From Lautropia mirabilis (GTDB taxonomy: Bacteria; Pseudomonadota; Gammaproteobacteria; Burkholderiales; Burkholderiaceae_B), in NCBI GenBank assembly GCA_945876565.1, contig CAMCOS010000006.1, forward strand, positions 1-64,000: a DNA stretch of 64,000 nucleotides, in the 5' to 3' direction. How positions within the stretch are numbered: the first letter of the stretch is position 1; the number at the start of each line of letters is the position of its first letter. A program made the position numbers and the translations under genes. Below the pieces are notes generated by a model. That model was not told the DNA's origin and ran no database searches. It saw only the letters and a list, made by a program, of their open reading frames with translations. Of this stretch, positions 22,584 to 35,086 are shown piece by piece.

Positions 22584-23888
22584 TCAGGATGCATCAGACC
22601 TATGGACATCAGTTGCGCCCTGCCGGCGCCCATAGCGTTTCTCAATGTAGCTTTGGACGATCACCTCAAACTCCTCGGCAATGCGGTCCCCCTTCAGCGT
22701 CACCGTCCTCACACCATCGACATAGACAGGTGCGGCCGGCACCTCACCGGTGCCAGGCAAACTAATACCGATATCAGCATGACGACTCTCGCCTGGGCCA
22801 TTGACCACGCACCCCATCACCGCCACATTCATCGACTCCACGCCAGGATACTGTGTGCGCCATATGGGCATTTGCTCACGCAGGTAACGCTGAATGTTGT
22901 CAGCAAGCTCCTGAAACACCGTGCTGGTGGTGCGTCCACATCCCGGACAAGCAATCACCATTGGGGTAAAAGCACGCAAGCCCATGGTCTGCAGAATTTC
23001 TTGTGCCACCACCACTTCACGACAACGATCCCCACCAGGCTCAGGCGTAAGCGATATCCGAATGGTGTCGCCGATTCCTTCTTGCAATAAAACCGCCAAG
23101 GCAGCTGTCGAGGCCACAATGCCTTTGGAGCCCATGCCAGCCTCGGTCAAGCCTAAATGCAACGGGTAGTCACAACGTGCCGATAGATCGCGGTATACCG
23201 CGATCAGGTCTTGAACATGACTCACTTTACAAGACAAGACAATGGCATCGCCTGGCAAGCCAAGCTCTTGGGCTCGCTCGGCGTTACTGATTGCTGAAAC
23301 CACCAAAGCCTCGCGCATGACTGACTGCGCGTTATGCGCAACCGCACGCTGACTGTTCTCATCCATCATACGAGCCAGCAGTTCCTGATCCAGACTGCCC
23401 CAGTTCACACCAATTCGCACGGGCTTGTTATGGCGGCAGGCGACCTCGATCATCTGCGCAAAATTGTCGTCGCGCCGCTTGCCACCACCCATATTGCCTG
23501 GATTAATACGGTACTTTGACAGGGCTTGCGCACAATCGGGGTATTGGGTGAGCAGCTTATGGCCATTAAAGTGGAAATCGCCGCACAGCGGCACAGAGAT
23601 GCCCATGCGATCGAGCTGCTCGCGAATCGCCGGCACGGCCTGCGCCGCTTCGGGCGTGTTGACCGTGATGCGTACGATTTCCGAGCCAGCCAAAGCCAAC
23701 TCTTTGACCTGTATGGCGGTCGCAATCGCATCAGCCGTATCGGTATTCGTCATGGACTGCACCACCACCGGCGCATCCCCACCAACCCTAACCACCTGAT
23801 CACCCCAAACCACTCGGGCTTGTCTGGTCAATCGTCGGGGCATCGGGCCTACATAGGCGCTAGACTGATTTGCGGCATTAGCTGACAT
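22584..23888 (-). CDS. ispG: 4-hydroxy-3-methylbut-2-en-1-yl diphosphate synthase
   Basis: [31 protein letters not shown]. Confidence 0.98.
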   Translation of the reverse strand: MSANAANQSSAYVGPMPRRLTRQARVVWGDQVVRVGGDAPVVVQSMTNTDTADAIATAIQVKELALAGSEIVRITVNTPEAAQAVPAIREQLDRMGISVPLCGDFHFNGHKLLTQYPDCAQALSKYRINPGNMGGGKRRDDNFAQMIEVACRHNKPVRIGVNWGSLDQELLARMMDENSQRAVAHNAQSVMREALVVSAISNAERAQELGLPGDAIVLSCKVSHVQDLIAVYRDLSARCDYPLHLGLTEAGMGSKGIVASTAALAVLLQEGIGDTIRISLTPEPGGDRCREVVVAQEILQTMGLRAFTPMVIACPGCGRTTSTVFQELADNIQRYLREQMPIWRTQYPGVESMNVAVMGCVVNGPGESRHADIGISLPGTGEVPAAPVYVDGVRTVTLKGDRIAEEFEVIVQSYIEKRYGRRQGATDVHRSDAS

Positions 23889-24375
23889 CAGATGAGCCTT
23901 TTAACCACTTGGGCATCACGCTATCTGGCACGATCCCTTGCCAGACGGCTATACCAATAATGATGGCGATCACCACAACAATCAGCACGACCCAGGCTGC
24001 TGAGCCGGACGAGGACACCTCTTGCATCGATGCGCCGATGGCCCTTGTCGAAGTGTGATTGGCAATTCCACCGTGACTGTCGGGCAGGTGCTGTCTCAAC
24101 ACAGGCTCCACCGCATCAAAATCCACGCCGAGCAAGCGGGCGTAGTTTTTTGCGAGTGTTTTCAGGCCAATGCCTTGTGGCAACTCGTTCCAACGCTCGG
24201 ATTCAAGCGCGTCAATTACGCGGGGAGGGTATTTGAGCCTGACCGACACATCATCTAGCGACATTCCGCGCCCTACACGAATCGTGCGCAACGCAGCTAG
24301 CGCGGTGACGGGCTCGGTGGGCTCAGGTGGAGACTCGAACTTTAACGGCACTGTACTAAGATCATCTAGGCTCAT
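23878..24375 (-). CDS. rodZ: RodZ-like helix-turn-helix protein, short form (HTH plus one TM, little periplasmic sequence)
   Basis: HTH region [30 protein letters not shown] and [22 protein letters not shown]; 165 aa; between rlmN and ispG. Confidence 0.75.
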   Translation of the reverse strand: MSLDDLSTVPLKFESPPEPTEPVTALAALRTIRVGRGMSLDDVSVRLKYPPRVIDALESERWNELPQGIGLKTLAKNYARLLGVDFDAVEPVLRQHLPDSHGGIANHTSTRAIGASMQEVSSSGSAAWVVLIVVVIAIIIGIAVWQGIVPDSVMPKWLKGSSDVS

Positions 24376-25544
24376 GAGCGAACCTCCGTGACTGCAATTT
24401 GCTTTAGTTGGTGTGCAGACGCTTGGGCCGCGCGACGCTCTGTCAACTTGGTCCGATCTTTGATGTCACCGGCCAACTGACCACAGGCCGCATCAATATC
24501 ATCCCCGCGGGTTTTACGAATGGTAGTCACCACACCAGCCTCTTGCAACACCCGGGCAAACGCGTGCACCCGGTTTGACGAAGAACGCTGTAAGCCCGAA
24601 TCGGGAAACGGATTAAAAGGAATCAGGTTGATCTTGCAGGGGACTTGGCGGGCAATATCAATGAGCTCACGCGCTTGCTGTAAATCATCGTTGACTTCTT
24701 GCAGCATGACATATTCAAACGTAATGAAATCTCGCGGCGCCACTCTCAGGTAGCGCTCGCACGCGGCAAGCAACTCGCGGATCGGATATTTTTTGTTTAG
24801 TGGCACCAAATGATCACGCAAAGCATCATTGGGTGCATGCAGTGACACCGCTAACGCAACCGGGCAGTCATTGGCAAGCCGATCCATGATCGGTACCACG
24901 CCAGAGGTCGAGACGGTGACGCGCCGACGTGAGAGCCCGTAAGCATTGTCATCGAGCATCAAGCGCAAAGCACCAAGAACTGCTTCATAGTTAAGCAAGG
25001 GCTCACCCATGCCCATGAAAACCACGTTGCTAATGACTCGATCATTGACTGGTGGCTGCTCGCCCAATCGGGTCACTGCTGCCGTTGCCAGCAAATCATG
25101 TCGGGCCCACCAAAGTTGCCCAACGATTTCAGCGACGCTCAAATTGCGGCTAAATCCTTGATGACCAGTCGAACAAAAGGGGCAGGCTACCGTGCAGCCA
25201 GCCTGGCTAGAAATGCACAAGGTGCCGCGATCATCCTCAGGGATAAACACGGTTTCAATGGCGTTATGGTTGCCAACGTCAAACAACCACTTGTGGGTGT
25301 GGTCGACAGCCACATGGCGCTTGAGCACTGCTGGCGCAGCTATCGAGCATTGACTGGCGAGGCGATCACGAAAGGCACCGGCTAGGTCCGTCATCTGGCT
25401 GAAATCATCTTGACCCCGCTGGTGAATCCAGCGCATCAGTTGCTTGGCACGAAACGGCTTATCACCCCAGGAGCCGATCATCTCGACTAGGGCAGTCTGA
25501 TCCAACCCGATCAGGTTGGTGGGTGACTGTGAGACCGAATCCAT
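24372..25544 (-). CDS. rlmN: 23S rRNA/tRNA adenine C2-methyltransferase RlmN
   Basis: Radical [35 protein letters not shown]. Confidence 0.97.
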   Translation of the reverse strand: MDSVSQSPTNLIGLDQTALVEMIGSWGDKPFRAKQLMRWIHQRGQDDFSQMTDLAGAFRDRLASQCSIAAPAVLKRHVAVDHTHKWLFDVGNHNAIETVFIPEDDRGTLCISSQAGCTVACPFCSTGHQGFSRNLSVAEIVGQLWWARHDLLATAAVTRLGEQPPVNDRVISNVVFMGMGEPLLNYEAVLGALRLMLDDNAYGLSRRRVTVSTSGVVPIMDRLANDCPVALAVSLHAPNDALRDHLVPLNKKYPIRELLAACERYLRVAPRDFITFEYVMLQEVNDDLQQARELIDIARQVPCKINLIPFNPFPDSGLQRSSSNRVHAFARVLQEAGVVTTIRKTRGDDIDAACGQLAGDIKDRTKLTERRAAQASAHQLKQIAVTEVRS

Positions 25545-25613
25545 GGGTGACTTTATCAGCCAAGCAAGTCATCGATCGCTGCACCATTGGCCACGATCGA
25601 TGACCAGGTAAGC

Positions 25614-26039
25614 CTAGCGGCTGTGAATATTCATTTCTGGGAAGAAAAACGCGATTTCATTGGCAGCCGTCTCAGGCGCATCAGAACCGTGCACGGCATT
25701 GGCGTCAATGCTGTCGGCAAAGTCAGCACGAATCGTGCCCTTTTCTGCCTTCTTGGGGTCGGTAGCACCCATCAAGTCGCGGTTCTTTTGAATCGCATGC
25801 TCGCCTTCAAGCACTTGAACCATGACCGGTCCTGAAACCATGAAGTCGACCAAGTCCTTGAAAAAGGGACGCTCCTTGTGCACTGCGTAAAAGCGGCCAG
25901 CCTCCTCGGGCGAGAGCTGCATCATGCGGGCGGCAATGACTTTTAGACCAGCCTGCTCAAAGCGGACCAGAATTTGGCCAATCACATTTTTAGCCACGGC
26001 ATCGGGCTTGATAATCGACAAAGTACGTTGTACAGACAT
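25614..26039 (-). CDS. ndk: nucleoside diphosphate kinase (start trimmed to [15 protein letters not shown])
   Basis: [34 protein letters not shown]. Confidence 0.98.
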   Translation of the reverse strand: MSVQRTLSIIKPDAVAKNVIGQILVRFEQAGLKVIAARMMQLSPEEAGRFYAVHKERPFFKDLVDFMVSGPVMVQVLEGEHAIQKNRDLMGATDPKKAEKGTIRADFADSIDANAVHGSDAPETAANEIAFFFPEMNIHSR

Positions 26040-26207
26040 GAATGCTCCAGTAATTCTCAATAAAAACAATGACTTTGGGAAATTCGAGACAGCTGTGCAT
26101 TCTAGCATGCCGCAGTTACCAGCATGCCTTTAGAATGATGGGTTTAGCGCCCATCATCCTGACCCGGGCGCCTGGCAAACCACACACCGTATTGGCTTGA
26201 ATCACCC

Positions 26208-29090
26208 ATGACTGACAAACCCACCTCTGCCGCAGACAGCTTGAGCAAAAGTTTTGAGCCTGCCGACATCGAACGACGCTGGTATCCCAAGTGGGAGAGT
26301 GCCGGGTATTTTCAAGCGGGCCAGCACGTGGCCAATGCCGACCCAAGCCTGCCGCCCTATGTCATTCAGTTCCCGCCACCGAATGTGACTGGGACACTGC
26401 ACATGGGGCACGCTTTTAACCAGACCATCATGGACGGGCTGATTCGCTACCACCGCATGCGTGGCCAAGATACCGTATTCGTGCCGGGCACTGATCATGC
26501 AGGCATTGCCACCCAAATCGTCGTTGAACGTCAGCTTGATGCGCAGAACATCAGTCGTCACGACCTCGGACGTGAGAAGTTCACGGACAAAGTTTGGCAG
26601 TGGAAACAAGAGTCTGGCGGCACGATCACCGGCCAAGTCCGTCGTATTGGCGCCTCTGCTGACTGGCCACGTGAATACTTCACGATGGATGAACGCATGT
26701 CCGAGGGCGTGGTGGAGACGTTTGTGCGCCTTTTTGAGCAAGGGCTTATCTATCGGGGCAAGCGCTTGGTCAACTGGGATCCCAAACTACTGACAGCCGT
26801 ATCGGACCTTGAAGTTCAATCGGTTCAGACCGAAGGGTCGCTTTGGCATATCTGTTATCCATTTGTTGATGGACCGCAGACGATCGAAGAAGACGGTCAG
26901 ACCGTGACGCTCAGCGGGATGACCATTGCCACCACCCGGCCTGAAACCATGCTGGCGGACGGCGCACTGTGCGTGCATCCAGATGACAAACGCTATCAGC
27001 ACCTGATCGGCAAAATGGTGGACCTACCCTTGTGTGATCGACAGATTCCGATAATTTCGGATGACTTCGTGGACATGGCATTCGGCACCGGGGTCGTCAA
27101 AATAACCGGCGCGCACGACTTTAACGATTACGCATGTGCCATGCGGCACAACCTGCCATTGATCGTGATTTTCACGCTCGAGGCCAAGGTCAATGACAAT
27201 GGCCCCGTTCAGTTTCGCGGCATGGACCGCTTTGATGCACGCGAAGCGGTCGTCCAAGCGCTAGAAGATCAAGGCTTTCTGGTCAAGGTTGAGCCGCACA
27301 CGATGATGCAACCCCGAGGCGATCGCACCGGGGTGGTGCTTGAACCCATGCTCACTGACCAGTGGTTTGTGGCCATGAGCAAGCCCGCCCCCGAAGGGAC
27401 ACTGCAGCCAGGTAAGTCGATTACTGAGGTGGCACTCGAGGTGGTTCGCAATGGGCAGGTTCAGTTCTACCCTGCGAACTGGACCACCACGTATAACCAG
27501 TGGCTTGAGAACATTCAGGATTGGTGCATCTCGCGCCAACTTTGGTGGGGTCACCAGATTCCGGCTTGGTACGGTGAGAACGGCGAAATCTTTGTCGCCA
27601 GAAACGAAGCCGATGCGCATGCCAAAGCTCAAGCCGCTGGTTACAAAGGAACGCTAACCCGCGACCCCGATGTGCTTGATACCTGGTTCTCGTCCGCCTT
27701 GGTGCCATTTACCACCATGGGCTGGCCCGACAAGGCCCCGGACCTAGACAAATACCTGCCCTCCAGCGTGCTCGTCACAGGTTTTGACATCATCTTTTTC
27801 TGGGTCGCGCGCATGGTGATGATGACCACCCATTTGATTGGCAAGGTGCCGTTTAAGCATGTTTATGTGCATGGGCTGATCCGGGATGCCGAAGGCCAAA
27901 AAATGAGCAAGTCCAAGGGCAACACGCTCGACCCGGTTGACTTGATTGATGGCATTGACCTTCAAAGCCTGGTGGCCAAACGGACCTACGGCTTGATGAA
28001 CCCCAAGCAAGCAAGCAGCATCGAGAAAGTCACCCGCAAACATTTCCCGGATGGCATTCCAGCGTTTGGCACGGATGCCTTGCGCTTTACGATGGCAGCC
28101 TACGCCTCACTTGGGCGTAACATCAACTTCGATTTAAAACGCTGCGAGGGTTACCGCAACTTTTGTAACAAGCTCTGGAACGCAGCCCGCTTCGTGCTCA
28201 TGAACACGGCTGACTACAACCCGGCCACGGCGGCTAGCCAAGCTGCCAAGCACGATGGCTTGCCTGAGCGCTGGATTCTGACGCGCTTGCAACAAGTCAA
28301 GCTAGATGTTGCCAAAGGGTTTGAGGACTATCGCTTTGACAACATTGCCAACGCGCTTTATCACTTCGTTTGGGACGAATACTGTGACTGGTATCTGGAA
28401 TTGGCCAAAGTACAGATCCAATCAGGTGATGCCCACACCAAACAAGCTTGCCAAGCCACGCTGATTGAGGTGCTGGAAGAAGTGTTACGGCTGCTTCACC
28501 CGATCACCCCATTCATCACCGAAGAGCTCTGGCAAAAGGTCTCGCTCGTGGCCGGCACGCGACTTGAATCCGAGGAGACCAGCATCAGCATTCAGCCCTA
28601 TCCAAAGGCTGAGCCAACACTGATTGATGCCGATGCCGAGGAATTGTTCACCAGCCTCAAAGAGCGCATCGAGGCAGTGCGCGCACTGAGAAGCGAGATG
28701 CAGCTCTCACCTGCTGAGCGGGTGCCGCTCATTGCACAAGGCCCTCAAGACAGCTTGAAAGCGCAAGCGCCCTACCTGGCGTTTCTGGCCAAGCTCGCCA
28801 GCGTCGAGGTCGTCGATACCTTGCCGCCAGACAGTGGCGCGCCAATTCAGGTCGTGGGTGACAGCCGACTGATGCTTAAGGTAGAAATTAATGTCGAGGC
28901 CGAAAAAGCCCGCTTGGACAAAGAAATCACCCGGCTTGAACTCGAGATTTCCAAAGCAAATGGCAAGCTGGCCAACGAGTCGTTTGTGCAAAAGGCCCCA
29001 CCACAGGTCGTGGCCCAAGAAAAAGAACGGGTGGCCAACTTTTGCGATACCTTGCAAAAGGTTCAAGCACAGCGCGCTCGTCTCGGTTAA
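26208..29090 (+). CDS. valS: valyl-tRNA synthetase
   Basis: [26 protein letters not shown]. Confidence 0.99.
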   Translation: MTDKPTSAADSLSKSFEPADIERRWYPKWESAGYFQAGQHVANADPSLPPYVIQFPPPNVTGTLHMGHAFNQTIMDGLIRYHRMRGQDTVFVPGTDHAGIATQIVVERQLDAQNISRHDLGREKFTDKVWQWKQESGGTITGQVRRIGASADWPREYFTMDERMSEGVVETFVRLFEQGLIYRGKRLVNWDPKLLTAVSDLEVQSVQTEGSLWHICYPFVDGPQTIEEDGQTVTLSGMTIATTRPETMLADGALCVHPDDKRYQHLIGKMVDLPLCDRQIPIISDDFVDMAFGTGVVKITGAHDFNDYACAMRHNLPLIVIFTLEAKVNDNGPVQFRGMDRFDAREAVVQALEDQGFLVKVEPHTMMQPRGDRTGVVLEPMLTDQWFVAMSKPAPEGTLQPGKSITEVALEVVRNGQVQFYPANWTTTYNQWLENIQDWCISRQLWWGHQIPAWYGENGEIFVARNEADAHAKAQAAGYKGTLTRDPDVLDTWFSSALVPFTTMGWPDKAPDLDKYLPSSVLVTGFDIIFFWVARMVMMTTHLIGKVPFKHVYVHGLIRDAEGQKMSKSKGNTLDPVDLIDGIDLQSLVAKRTYGLMNPKQASSIEKVTRKHFPDGIPAFGTDALRFTMAAYASLGRNINFDLKRCEGYRNFCNKLWNAARFVLMNTADYNPATAASQAAKHDGLPERWILTRLQQVKLDVAKGFEDYRFDNIANALYHFVWDEYCDWYLELAKVQIQSGDAHTKQACQATLIEVLEEVLRLLHPITPFITEELWQKVSLVAGTRLESEETSISIQPYPKAEPTLIDADAEELFTSLKERIEAVRALRSEMQLSPAERVPLIAQGPQDSLKAQAPYLAFLAKLASVEVVDTLPPDSGAPIQVVGDSRLMLKVEINVEAEKARLDKEITRLELEISKANGKLANESFVQKAPPQVVAQEKERVANFCDTLQKVQAQRARLG

Positions 29091-29098
29091 GTGCCGGG

Positions 29099-29848
29099 TT
29101 AGTTTGAAGCCGTTTGAACGAGAAAGGACTCGTCTTGCTCGCTAAGCCAGCCAGCAAGACGAGCCTTCTCGATGAGATCAGGTCGATATTTTTGCGTCAA
29201 CGCCAAAGATTGCTGACGCCGCCACCGTGTGATGTTGTCGTGGTGCCCGGACTTCAGCACATCAGGGATACCCTGACCTTGCCATATTTCGGGGCGAGTG
29301 TAGTGTGGACTATCCAAGAGGCCTGAAAGGCTAGGCTGAAACGAATCCTGCGCGTGAGAGTCTTCTTGCATGGCACCGGGCAACAAGCGCACGGCCGCAT
29401 CAATCATGGGCACAAGCGCTGGCTCTCCACCAGACACCACAAAATCGCCGACCGACCAACACTCATCGACATGCATGTCGATAAAGCGCTGATCAATACC
29501 CTCGTAGCGCCCGCAAATGACGACGGCGCCAGGGGATTCAGATAAGGTCTGCGCCCGTGCTTGGTCAAACCGCTTACCCGAGGGCGCCAGTAGCACCACT
29601 GGCACCGGATTCGAGCGCTTGGCCTTGGCCGCCGCTAGCGCATCAGCCAAAGGCTGAGCCAACATCACCATGCCAGGCCCACCACCATACGGGCGGTCAT
29701 CAACCGTGCGATGTACATCGTGCACATGGTCGCGAATATTCCAAGCTTTGAGTTGCCAAAGGCCTTTGGCGTGTGCTCGACCGGTAATCCCTGAGGCGCA
29801 CAAGGGCTCAAAATAATCCGGAAACAGCGTCAAAATGTCGATGTGCAT
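29099..29848 (-). CDS. trmD: tRNA (guanine-N1)-methyltransferase
   Basis: [37 protein letters not shown]. Confidence 0.98.
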   Translation of the reverse strand: MHIDILTLFPDYFEPLCASGITGRAHAKGLWQLKAWNIRDHVHDVHRTVDDRPYGGGPGMVMLAQPLADALAAAKAKRSNPVPVVLLAPSGKRFDQARAQTLSESPGAVVICGRYEGIDQRFIDMHVDECWSVGDFVVSGGEPALVPMIDAAVRLLPGAMQEDSHAQDSFQPSLSGLLDSPHYTRPEIWQGQGIPDVLKSGHHDNITRWRRQQSLALTQKYRPDLIEKARLAGWLSEQDESFLVQTASN

Positions 29849-29971
29849 GCGGTTAAATGCGGTTGTTTTTAGAATATTGGCGACATCGCTCTTGGCAACC
29901 GATGAACGGGTGAAGCACTACTCTGTTTAAAATTTCGTTGCCGGCATCATGGAAAGCCTCAAAGAGCCCAT

Positions 29972-30313
29972 CTAGCCATCGTTATCTGAACTCTCGGGTT
30001 TGCCGCCACCGGATAACATCGCCCAAGCGCCAACGACCAGCGCTGCCACACCAACCCAGCGCACGGCCTTAAATCGGCGATTCGAAAGCAGCGCAGTCAA
30101 CACATAAGGGTATCGACTCACCAGGCGAAAGCCGCTCGATACCAGCCCTTGGCTTTTGCCAGGCAACCAGCGCATGAGCGCCAGGCTGGGATCCAAGCTA
30201 TCGGCCAAACCACCAGCCCGTCTGGCGATGGCGTCTCGTTCAATCGCCGCGCGCGCGCGCAACATTTCAATGCGAACAGCGCGCTCGAACGCCATGTTGC
30301 CTCTAATAGTCAT
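29972..30313 (-). CDS. YqjK-like small membrane-associated protein
   Basis: Arg/Ala-rich N-terminus and C-terminal TM; third gene of a yqjD-yqjE-yqjK-like set. Confidence 0.55.
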   Translation of the reverse strand: MTIRGNMAFERAVRIEMLRARAAIERDAIARRAGGLADSLDPSLALMRWLPGKSQGLVSSGFRLVSRYPYVLTALLSNRRFKAVRWVGVAALVVGAWAMLSGGGKPESSDNDG

Positions 30314-30732
30314 GACAGATCATCCCGCTTGGAAACAGCTGCGTTTGTCTCGTGGTCACTGTTTGACAGTCGCGCCAAACAACGAACATCGCGCTGCAGC
30401 TCCTCAATGGTCGCTGCGAATGGATTGAGCCCACCAGCGCGCACACGTTCACGCACCCGCCACATCAAGACAGCGCCAACGATGGCATAAGTCAAAGACA
30501 AGCCCAAAACCACCCAATCGCGATAGGGCGTATCCCAAGCGAGCACGACGAGTAACAACGTAAATAGCCCGAGTGCGAACAGCAAGGCAAGTAGTCCAAT
30601 CACCCACAACGCTAAAAGCTTGGGCAAGTCTTCTCGCGCTTGCTGCCACTCAAGGCCAAACATTTCGACCCTGGTTGCAACGGCCTGCACCACATCAGCA
30701 GACAGACCTTTGACGCTGTCGCGAATCGACAT
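30310..30732 (-). CDS. YqjE/phage holin (Holin-X) family membrane protein
   Basis: MSIRDSVKGLSADVVQAVATRVEMFGLEWQQAREDL, two TM segments; start trimmed from 30798. Confidence 0.75.
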   Translation of the reverse strand: MSIRDSVKGLSADVVQAVATRVEMFGLEWQQAREDLPKLLALWVIGLLALLFALGLFTLLLVVLAWDTPYRDWVVLGLSLTYAIVGAVLMWRVRERVRAGGLNPFAATIEELQRDVRCLARLSNSDHETNAAVSKRDDLS

Positions 30733-31049
30733 TATCGACGTGCGATCAACAAGCCAAGCAACAAGCCGGCCACACCCGCGATGGTCGCAGCCTGCCAAGG
30801 ACGCTCATGCACATAGTCATCAGTCACGCGCACGGCTTGGCGGCCACGATCGAGAAGCGTATCCTGCACGTCGTGCAACGCCAAACGACTGCGGCGAAGC
30901 GTCTCTAGCGCTTGCTCACGCAGGTGATCCGCTTTTTCTCCACTGGCACTTGCAGCTTGGCGCAGCAGATCCTCTGCCTCGTCGAGCGCGTGCTTGATCG
31001 GATCAACCAATCGAGCTTCTTCTTCAGCTATTTTGTTGCGTATCACCAT
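30732..31049 (-). CDS. ElaB/YqjD/DUF883 family ribosome-associated membrane-anchored protein
   Basis: DEAEDLLRQAAS...DYVHERPWQAATIAGVAGLLLGLLIARR. Confidence 0.9.
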   Translation of the reverse strand: MVIRNKIAEEEARLVDPIKHALDEAEDLLRQAASASGEKADHLREQALETLRRSRLALHDVQDTLLDRGRQAVRVTDDYVHERPWQAATIAGVAGLLLGLLIARR

Positions 31050-31165
31050 GGTGAACTCCTTGTTTAACAACCTCTAACTCAATAGTAGACCTATTTCGTT
31101 AAGACAAGACAACCCCACCAAAGGTTCAGTCATCGCCGCGACGTTTTTAGCGAGGGACGGTACCG

Positions 31166-31840
31166 CTAAAAATCACGCGGCCAATGCGTGGCAATCGTAC
31201 GTGCATTGATATCAATATCGCCCACATGAGCGGAAACGAATGGAATCAACGAATACACGAGCTTACCTTTGTCATCGACGCAATCGACGAGTTGGCCATC
31301 GCTATTGAACATCTGTTGCTTGACCATCAGGATTGGATGGGCTGGATTGTCTTGCACCGAATCAACCACACCCAAATGCGCTGATTCACCTTGCGCGCTG
31401 GTGGTGACTGTGCAACCAATCAAATCAACCCAGTAGTACTCGTCAGCACCAAGTTTGGGGAACGCACTGCGTGACACCAAAACCGTCTGCCCTTTGAGCG
31501 ACTCGGCCTGATCACGATCATTCAGACCTTTGACGCAGGCAATCCACGTCGCACCGTGTGGTTTAGCCCAAACGAGGTGAGTGGCCTTGGCTGAATTTGA
31601 TTTGTGGTCACTTGCCTGAAGCGGCGAGACCGGTGTACGCAACCACCAGGTTTTAGACGCACCGAGCGCTTGAGAGTCAGATGAAAAAGGCTGGACTTTA
31701 ATCCAGCCTTTTATCCCGTGCGCGCCGATGACGCGACCGAGCTCAATCAAATCGGCTGGCACTGACAGTGAATCCGAAGGGATGGGGCCTGCGTTAGACT
31801 TGGCCGCTGCTTTGTCGTCCAAGCTCATCGACCGACCCAC
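31166..31840 (-). CDS. rimM: 16S rRNA processing protein RimM
   Basis: LIELGRVIGAHGIKGWIKVQPFS; YYWVDLIGCTV. Confidence 0.95.
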   Translation of the reverse strand: MGRSMSLDDKAAAKSNAGPIPSDSLSVPADLIELGRVIGAHGIKGWIKVQPFSSDSQALGASKTWWLRTPVSPLQASDHKSNSAKATHLVWAKPHGATWIACVKGLNDRDQAESLKGQTVLVSRSAFPKLGADEYYWVDLIGCTVTTSAQGESAHLGVVDSVQDNPAHPILMVKQQMFNSDGQLVDCVDDKGKLVYSLIPFVSAHVGDIDINARTIATHWPRDF

Positions 31841-31855
31841 CCTTTCTAAAACGAA

Positions 31856-32110
31856 TTAGACAGCGACCTGCTTGCTGTACTCTTTAACCAGTCGAGCCAC
31901 TGACGGCGAAAGTTGAGCACCAACACCCTGCCAATAAGTCACGCGGTCCATCTGAATACGCAGCTTCTCATCTGCATCGCCAGCAACCGGGTTATAAAAA
32001 CCAACGCGCTCAATGAATCGACCGTCACGACGGTCGCGCGAATCAGTTGCAACTAGGCTATAAAACGGGCGCTTTTTAGAACCGCCGCGAGCCATACGAA
32101 TCACCACCAT
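31856..32110 (-). CDS. rpsP: 30S ribosomal protein S16
   Basis: [40 protein letters not shown]. Confidence 0.99.
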   Translation of the reverse strand: MVVIRMARGGSKKRPFYSLVATDSRDRRDGRFIERVGFYNPVAGDADEKLRIQMDRVTYWQGVGAQLSPSVARLVKEYSKQVAV

Positions 32111-32171
32111 AGGTAATCTCTTCTAAAAATAAGTGACAAAATTTGGGCTAAGCCCTAAATTCTAGCACGGT

Positions 32172-32420
32172 TCAGGCACGCCGTTGCAAGTAATGATGCA
32201 CCTTTTGGCCTACATCCTTGTGCGCCAAAAGTGGATTGCCAGTCTGCCGACAAAACGCATCAAAGTCCTGCTTGGCTTTGCGATCGGTCGTAATCACTTC
32301 CAAAACCTGACCCGGCTCAAGTGTGGACAAGGCTTTTTTGGCCTTCAGAATGGGCAACGGGCATTCAAGCCCCGTTGCGTCAACCGTCGCTGCCGGATGG
32401 TCTATGTCAATCTCAGTCAT
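32172..32420 (-). CDS. TusA-family sulfurtransferase
   Basis: VDATGLECPLPILKAKKAL, CPxP motif. Confidence 0.93.
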   Translation of the reverse strand: MTEIDIDHPAATVDATGLECPLPILKAKKALSTLEPGQVLEVITTDRKAKQDFDAFCRQTGNPLLAHKDVGQKVHHYLQRRA

Positions 32421-32425
32421 CGTGA

Positions 32426-35047
32426 TTAAGCCTGCACTTTGCTTTGAACCCAGCCAGGCACCGACTGCAGGGCTTGCGCTAACTTGGCAGGCTCGGTACC
32501 ACCACCCATGGCCATATCCGGACGGCCACCGCCCTTGCCTCCAACCTGATTCGCCACAAATCCAAGCAAGTCGCCGGCCTTGACCTTGTCCATCAGATCC
32601 TTGGTAACGCCTGCCACCAGGCTGACTTTGTCGTCTGCCACGGTCGCCAAGACCACCACGCCCGACTGTAGCTTGTCTTTGAGTTGATCAACCATGGCAC
32701 GCAAACCCTTGGGGTCAGCGCCAACCACGTCATGGACCAATACCTTGACACCAGCCACGAGCTGCGCCTGGTCCACAAGCGCAGCACCAGCACCGGCACT
32801 CATCTTCGCTTTGGTCTGCGCCAACTCGCGCTCGGCCAACTTCAGCTGCTCTTGCAACTGAGCCACTCGGCTTGCCGCCTCAGAAATGGTTGACTTCACC
32901 ATGGCTGCAATCTGAGCCGCGGTGGCGTTCAGTGATTGCGCCCAATGCAACACGTTGTCACCCGTGATGGCTTCGACACGACGCACACCGGCGGCCACGC
33001 CCGACTCGGAAATGATCTTAAAAACACCGATATCACCGGTTCGATCCACGTGGGTGCCACCGCACAACTCTCGTGAGGAGCCGATGTCCAACACACGCAC
33101 GGTATCGCCGTACTTCTCGCCAAACAAAGCCACCGCACCTGACTTGACCGCATCGTCAAACGCCATAATGCGGGCATCAGTTGGCGCGTTGGCCAGAATC
33201 TCTTGGTTAACGATTTCCTCAACTTGCGCAATTTGCTCACTGGTCATCGGTGCATCGTGCGCAAAGTCAAAGCGGGTCTTATCAGTATCGACAAGCGAGC
33301 CACGTTGCTGCACATGCCCACCAAGCACCTCACGCAAGGCCTTGTGCATCAGATGAGTGGCGGAATGGTTTCTCACCGTACGGGCACGTCGCACCGTGTC
33401 AACCGTCGCTTTGACTGAGGCACCGACCTTAAGTGAACCTCGGGTCAGCTGGCCATGATGGCCAAACACACCCGCCTGAATTTTTTGGGTATCAGCCACC
33501 ACAAACTCACTGCCATCGGCCATTAGCTGACCCGCGTCCCCCACTTGACCACCGGATTCGGCATAAAAAGGTGTTTCATCCAGCACCACCACAGCCGCCT
33601 GGCCGGAAGAAATCTCGTGCACCGGGGTGCCATCAACATAAACCGCCACGACCCGGGCATCCCAGCTCAGCGCGTCGTAACCATGAAATACCGTCTGCCC
33701 GCCTTCGTAATGCAAACCATCGGCTGACTTAAACCGGCCAGCCGCACGGGCTTGGTCGCGCTGCTTGGTCATGGCTTGCTCAAAACCAACCATGTCGACC
33801 TCAATTGACTTTTCGCGGCAAATATCAGCCGTCAAATCAACCGGAAATCCATACGTGTCGTAGAGCATAAAAAGCGTTTGACCGTCGAGTGTCTGACCCT
33901 GCTTGAGCTCAGCGAGCGCGGCGTCCAGAATTCGCATGCCATTCTCAAGCGTCTCGCCAAACCGCTCTTCTTCCTGCATTAACACCCGGGCAACACGCTC
34001 TGCGTTGTTGGCTAGCTCCGGGTAGGCCTGACCCATTTCAGCCACCAGGTCCTTGACCAGCCGATAGAAAAACGGCTTGGACTGCCCCAGCTTGTACCCA
34101 TGACGCAGCGCGCGTCGAATGATTCGGCGCAAAACATATCCACGACCTTCGTTACTCGGAATCACGCCATCGACCACTAAAAACGAGCAAGCACGAATGT
34201 GATCCGCAATCACCTTCAGTGAGTTATTTTGCAGATCCTTGCAACCCGTTTCACGGGCAGCTGCTTTGATGAGGTGATCAAACAGATCAATCTCGTAATT
34301 TGAGTGCACATGCTGCAAAACAGCCGCAATACGCTCCAGTCCCATGCCAGTGTCCACACATGGCTTGGGCAACGGATGCATGACCCCGTCACTGCCACGA
34401 TCGAACTGCATGAACACCAGGTTCCAGATCTCGATGTAACGGTCACCATCTTCTTCGGGCGATCCGGGCGGGCCTCCCCACACCTCGGCGCCATGGTCAT
34501 AAAAAATCTCTGAACACGGGCCACACGGGCCAGTGTCTGCCATCTGCCAGAAGTTGTCCGAGGCGTAGCGTGCGCCCTTGTTGTCACCAATGCGGATGAT
34601 GCGCTCAATGGGCACACCGATCTCCTTGGCCCAGATGTCATGGGCCTGGTCATCCTCATGGTAGACCGTCACCCACAAACGCTCGGTGGGCAGTTTGTAT
34701 ACGGTGGTCAGTAATTCCCAGGCGTAGCGAATCGCATCACGCTTGAAGTAGTCCCCGAAACTAAAGTTACCCAGCATCTCAAAAAACGTGTGGTGTCGTG
34801 CGGTGTAGCCAACGTTCTCAAGGTCATTGTGTTTGCCACCCGCGCGCACGCTGCGCTGTGAGCTTGTTGCCCTCTTATAGCTGCGCGCCTCCTGGCCAGT
34901 GAACACGTCTTTAAACTGCACCATGCCAGAGTTTGTAAAAAGCAAGGTTGGATCATTACCCGGCACCAGAGAAGACGAAGGCACAATTGTGTGCCCTTTG
35001 CTTTCGAAGTACTTGAGAAACTTCTCACGAATTTCAGAAACTTTCAT
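32426..35047 (-). CDS. alaS: alanyl-tRNA synthetase (start trimmed to [19 protein letters not shown])
   Basis: [16 protein letters not shown]-terminal HxxxH editing region ([16 protein letters not shown]). Confidence 0.99.
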   Translation of the reverse strand: MKVSEIREKFLKYFESKGHTIVPSSSLVPGNDPTLLFTNSGMVQFKDVFTGQEARSYKRATSSQRSVRAGGKHNDLENVGYTARHHTFFEMLGNFSFGDYFKRDAIRYAWELLTTVYKLPTERLWVTVYHEDDQAHDIWAKEIGVPIERIIRIGDNKGARYASDNFWQMADTGPCGPCSEIFYDHGAEVWGGPPGSPEEDGDRYIEIWNLVFMQFDRGSDGVMHPLPKPCVDTGMGLERIAAVLQHVHSNYEIDLFDHLIKAAARETGCKDLQNNSLKVIADHIRACSFLVVDGVIPSNEGRGYVLRRIIRRALRHGYKLGQSKPFFYRLVKDLVAEMGQAYPELANNAERVARVLMQEEERFGETLENGMRILDAALAELKQGQTLDGQTLFMLYDTYGFPVDLTADICREKSIEVDMVGFEQAMTKQRDQARAAGRFKSADGLHYEGGQTVFHGYDALSWDARVVAVYVDGTPVHEISSGQAAVVVLDETPFYAESGGQVGDAGQLMADGSEFVVADTQKIQAGVFGHHGQLTRGSLKVGASVKATVDTVRRARTVRNHSATHLMHKALREVLGGHVQQRGSLVDTDKTRFDFAHDAPMTSEQIAQVEEIVNQEILANAPTDARIMAFDDAVKSGAVALFGEKYGDTVRVLDIGSSRELCGGTHVDRTGDIGVFKIISESGVAAGVRRVEAITGDNVLHWAQSLNATAAQIAAMVKSTISEAASRVAQLQEQLKLAERELAQTKAKMSAGAGAALVDQAQLVAGVKVLVHDVVGADPKGLRAMVDQLKDKLQSGVVVLATVADDKVSLVAGVTKDLMDKVKAGDLLGFVANQVGGKGGGRPDMAMGGGTEPAKLAQALQSVPGWVQSKVQA

Positions 35048-35080
35048 GAAACAGACCGCCGAGACAAATTTGATGATTTG

Positions 35081-35086
35081 ATTATA
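35081..35086 (-). promoter_or_regulatory. consensus TATAAT -10-like hexamer overlapping the pilV-like stop codon, candidate alaS promoter
   Basis: Minus strand ...CGCCTATAATCAAATC...; no good -35 recognised. Confidence 0.35.

Noticed and set aside
31143-31172. Inverted repeat TTTTTAGCG...CGCTAAAAA at the rimM stop
   Set aside because: Real inverted repeat, but no T-tract follows it in either orientation beyond the arms; not called a terminator
31208-31217. TTGATATCAA palindrome resembling a half-spaced FNR box
   Set aside because: Inside rimM coding sequence and lacks the 4-nt spacer
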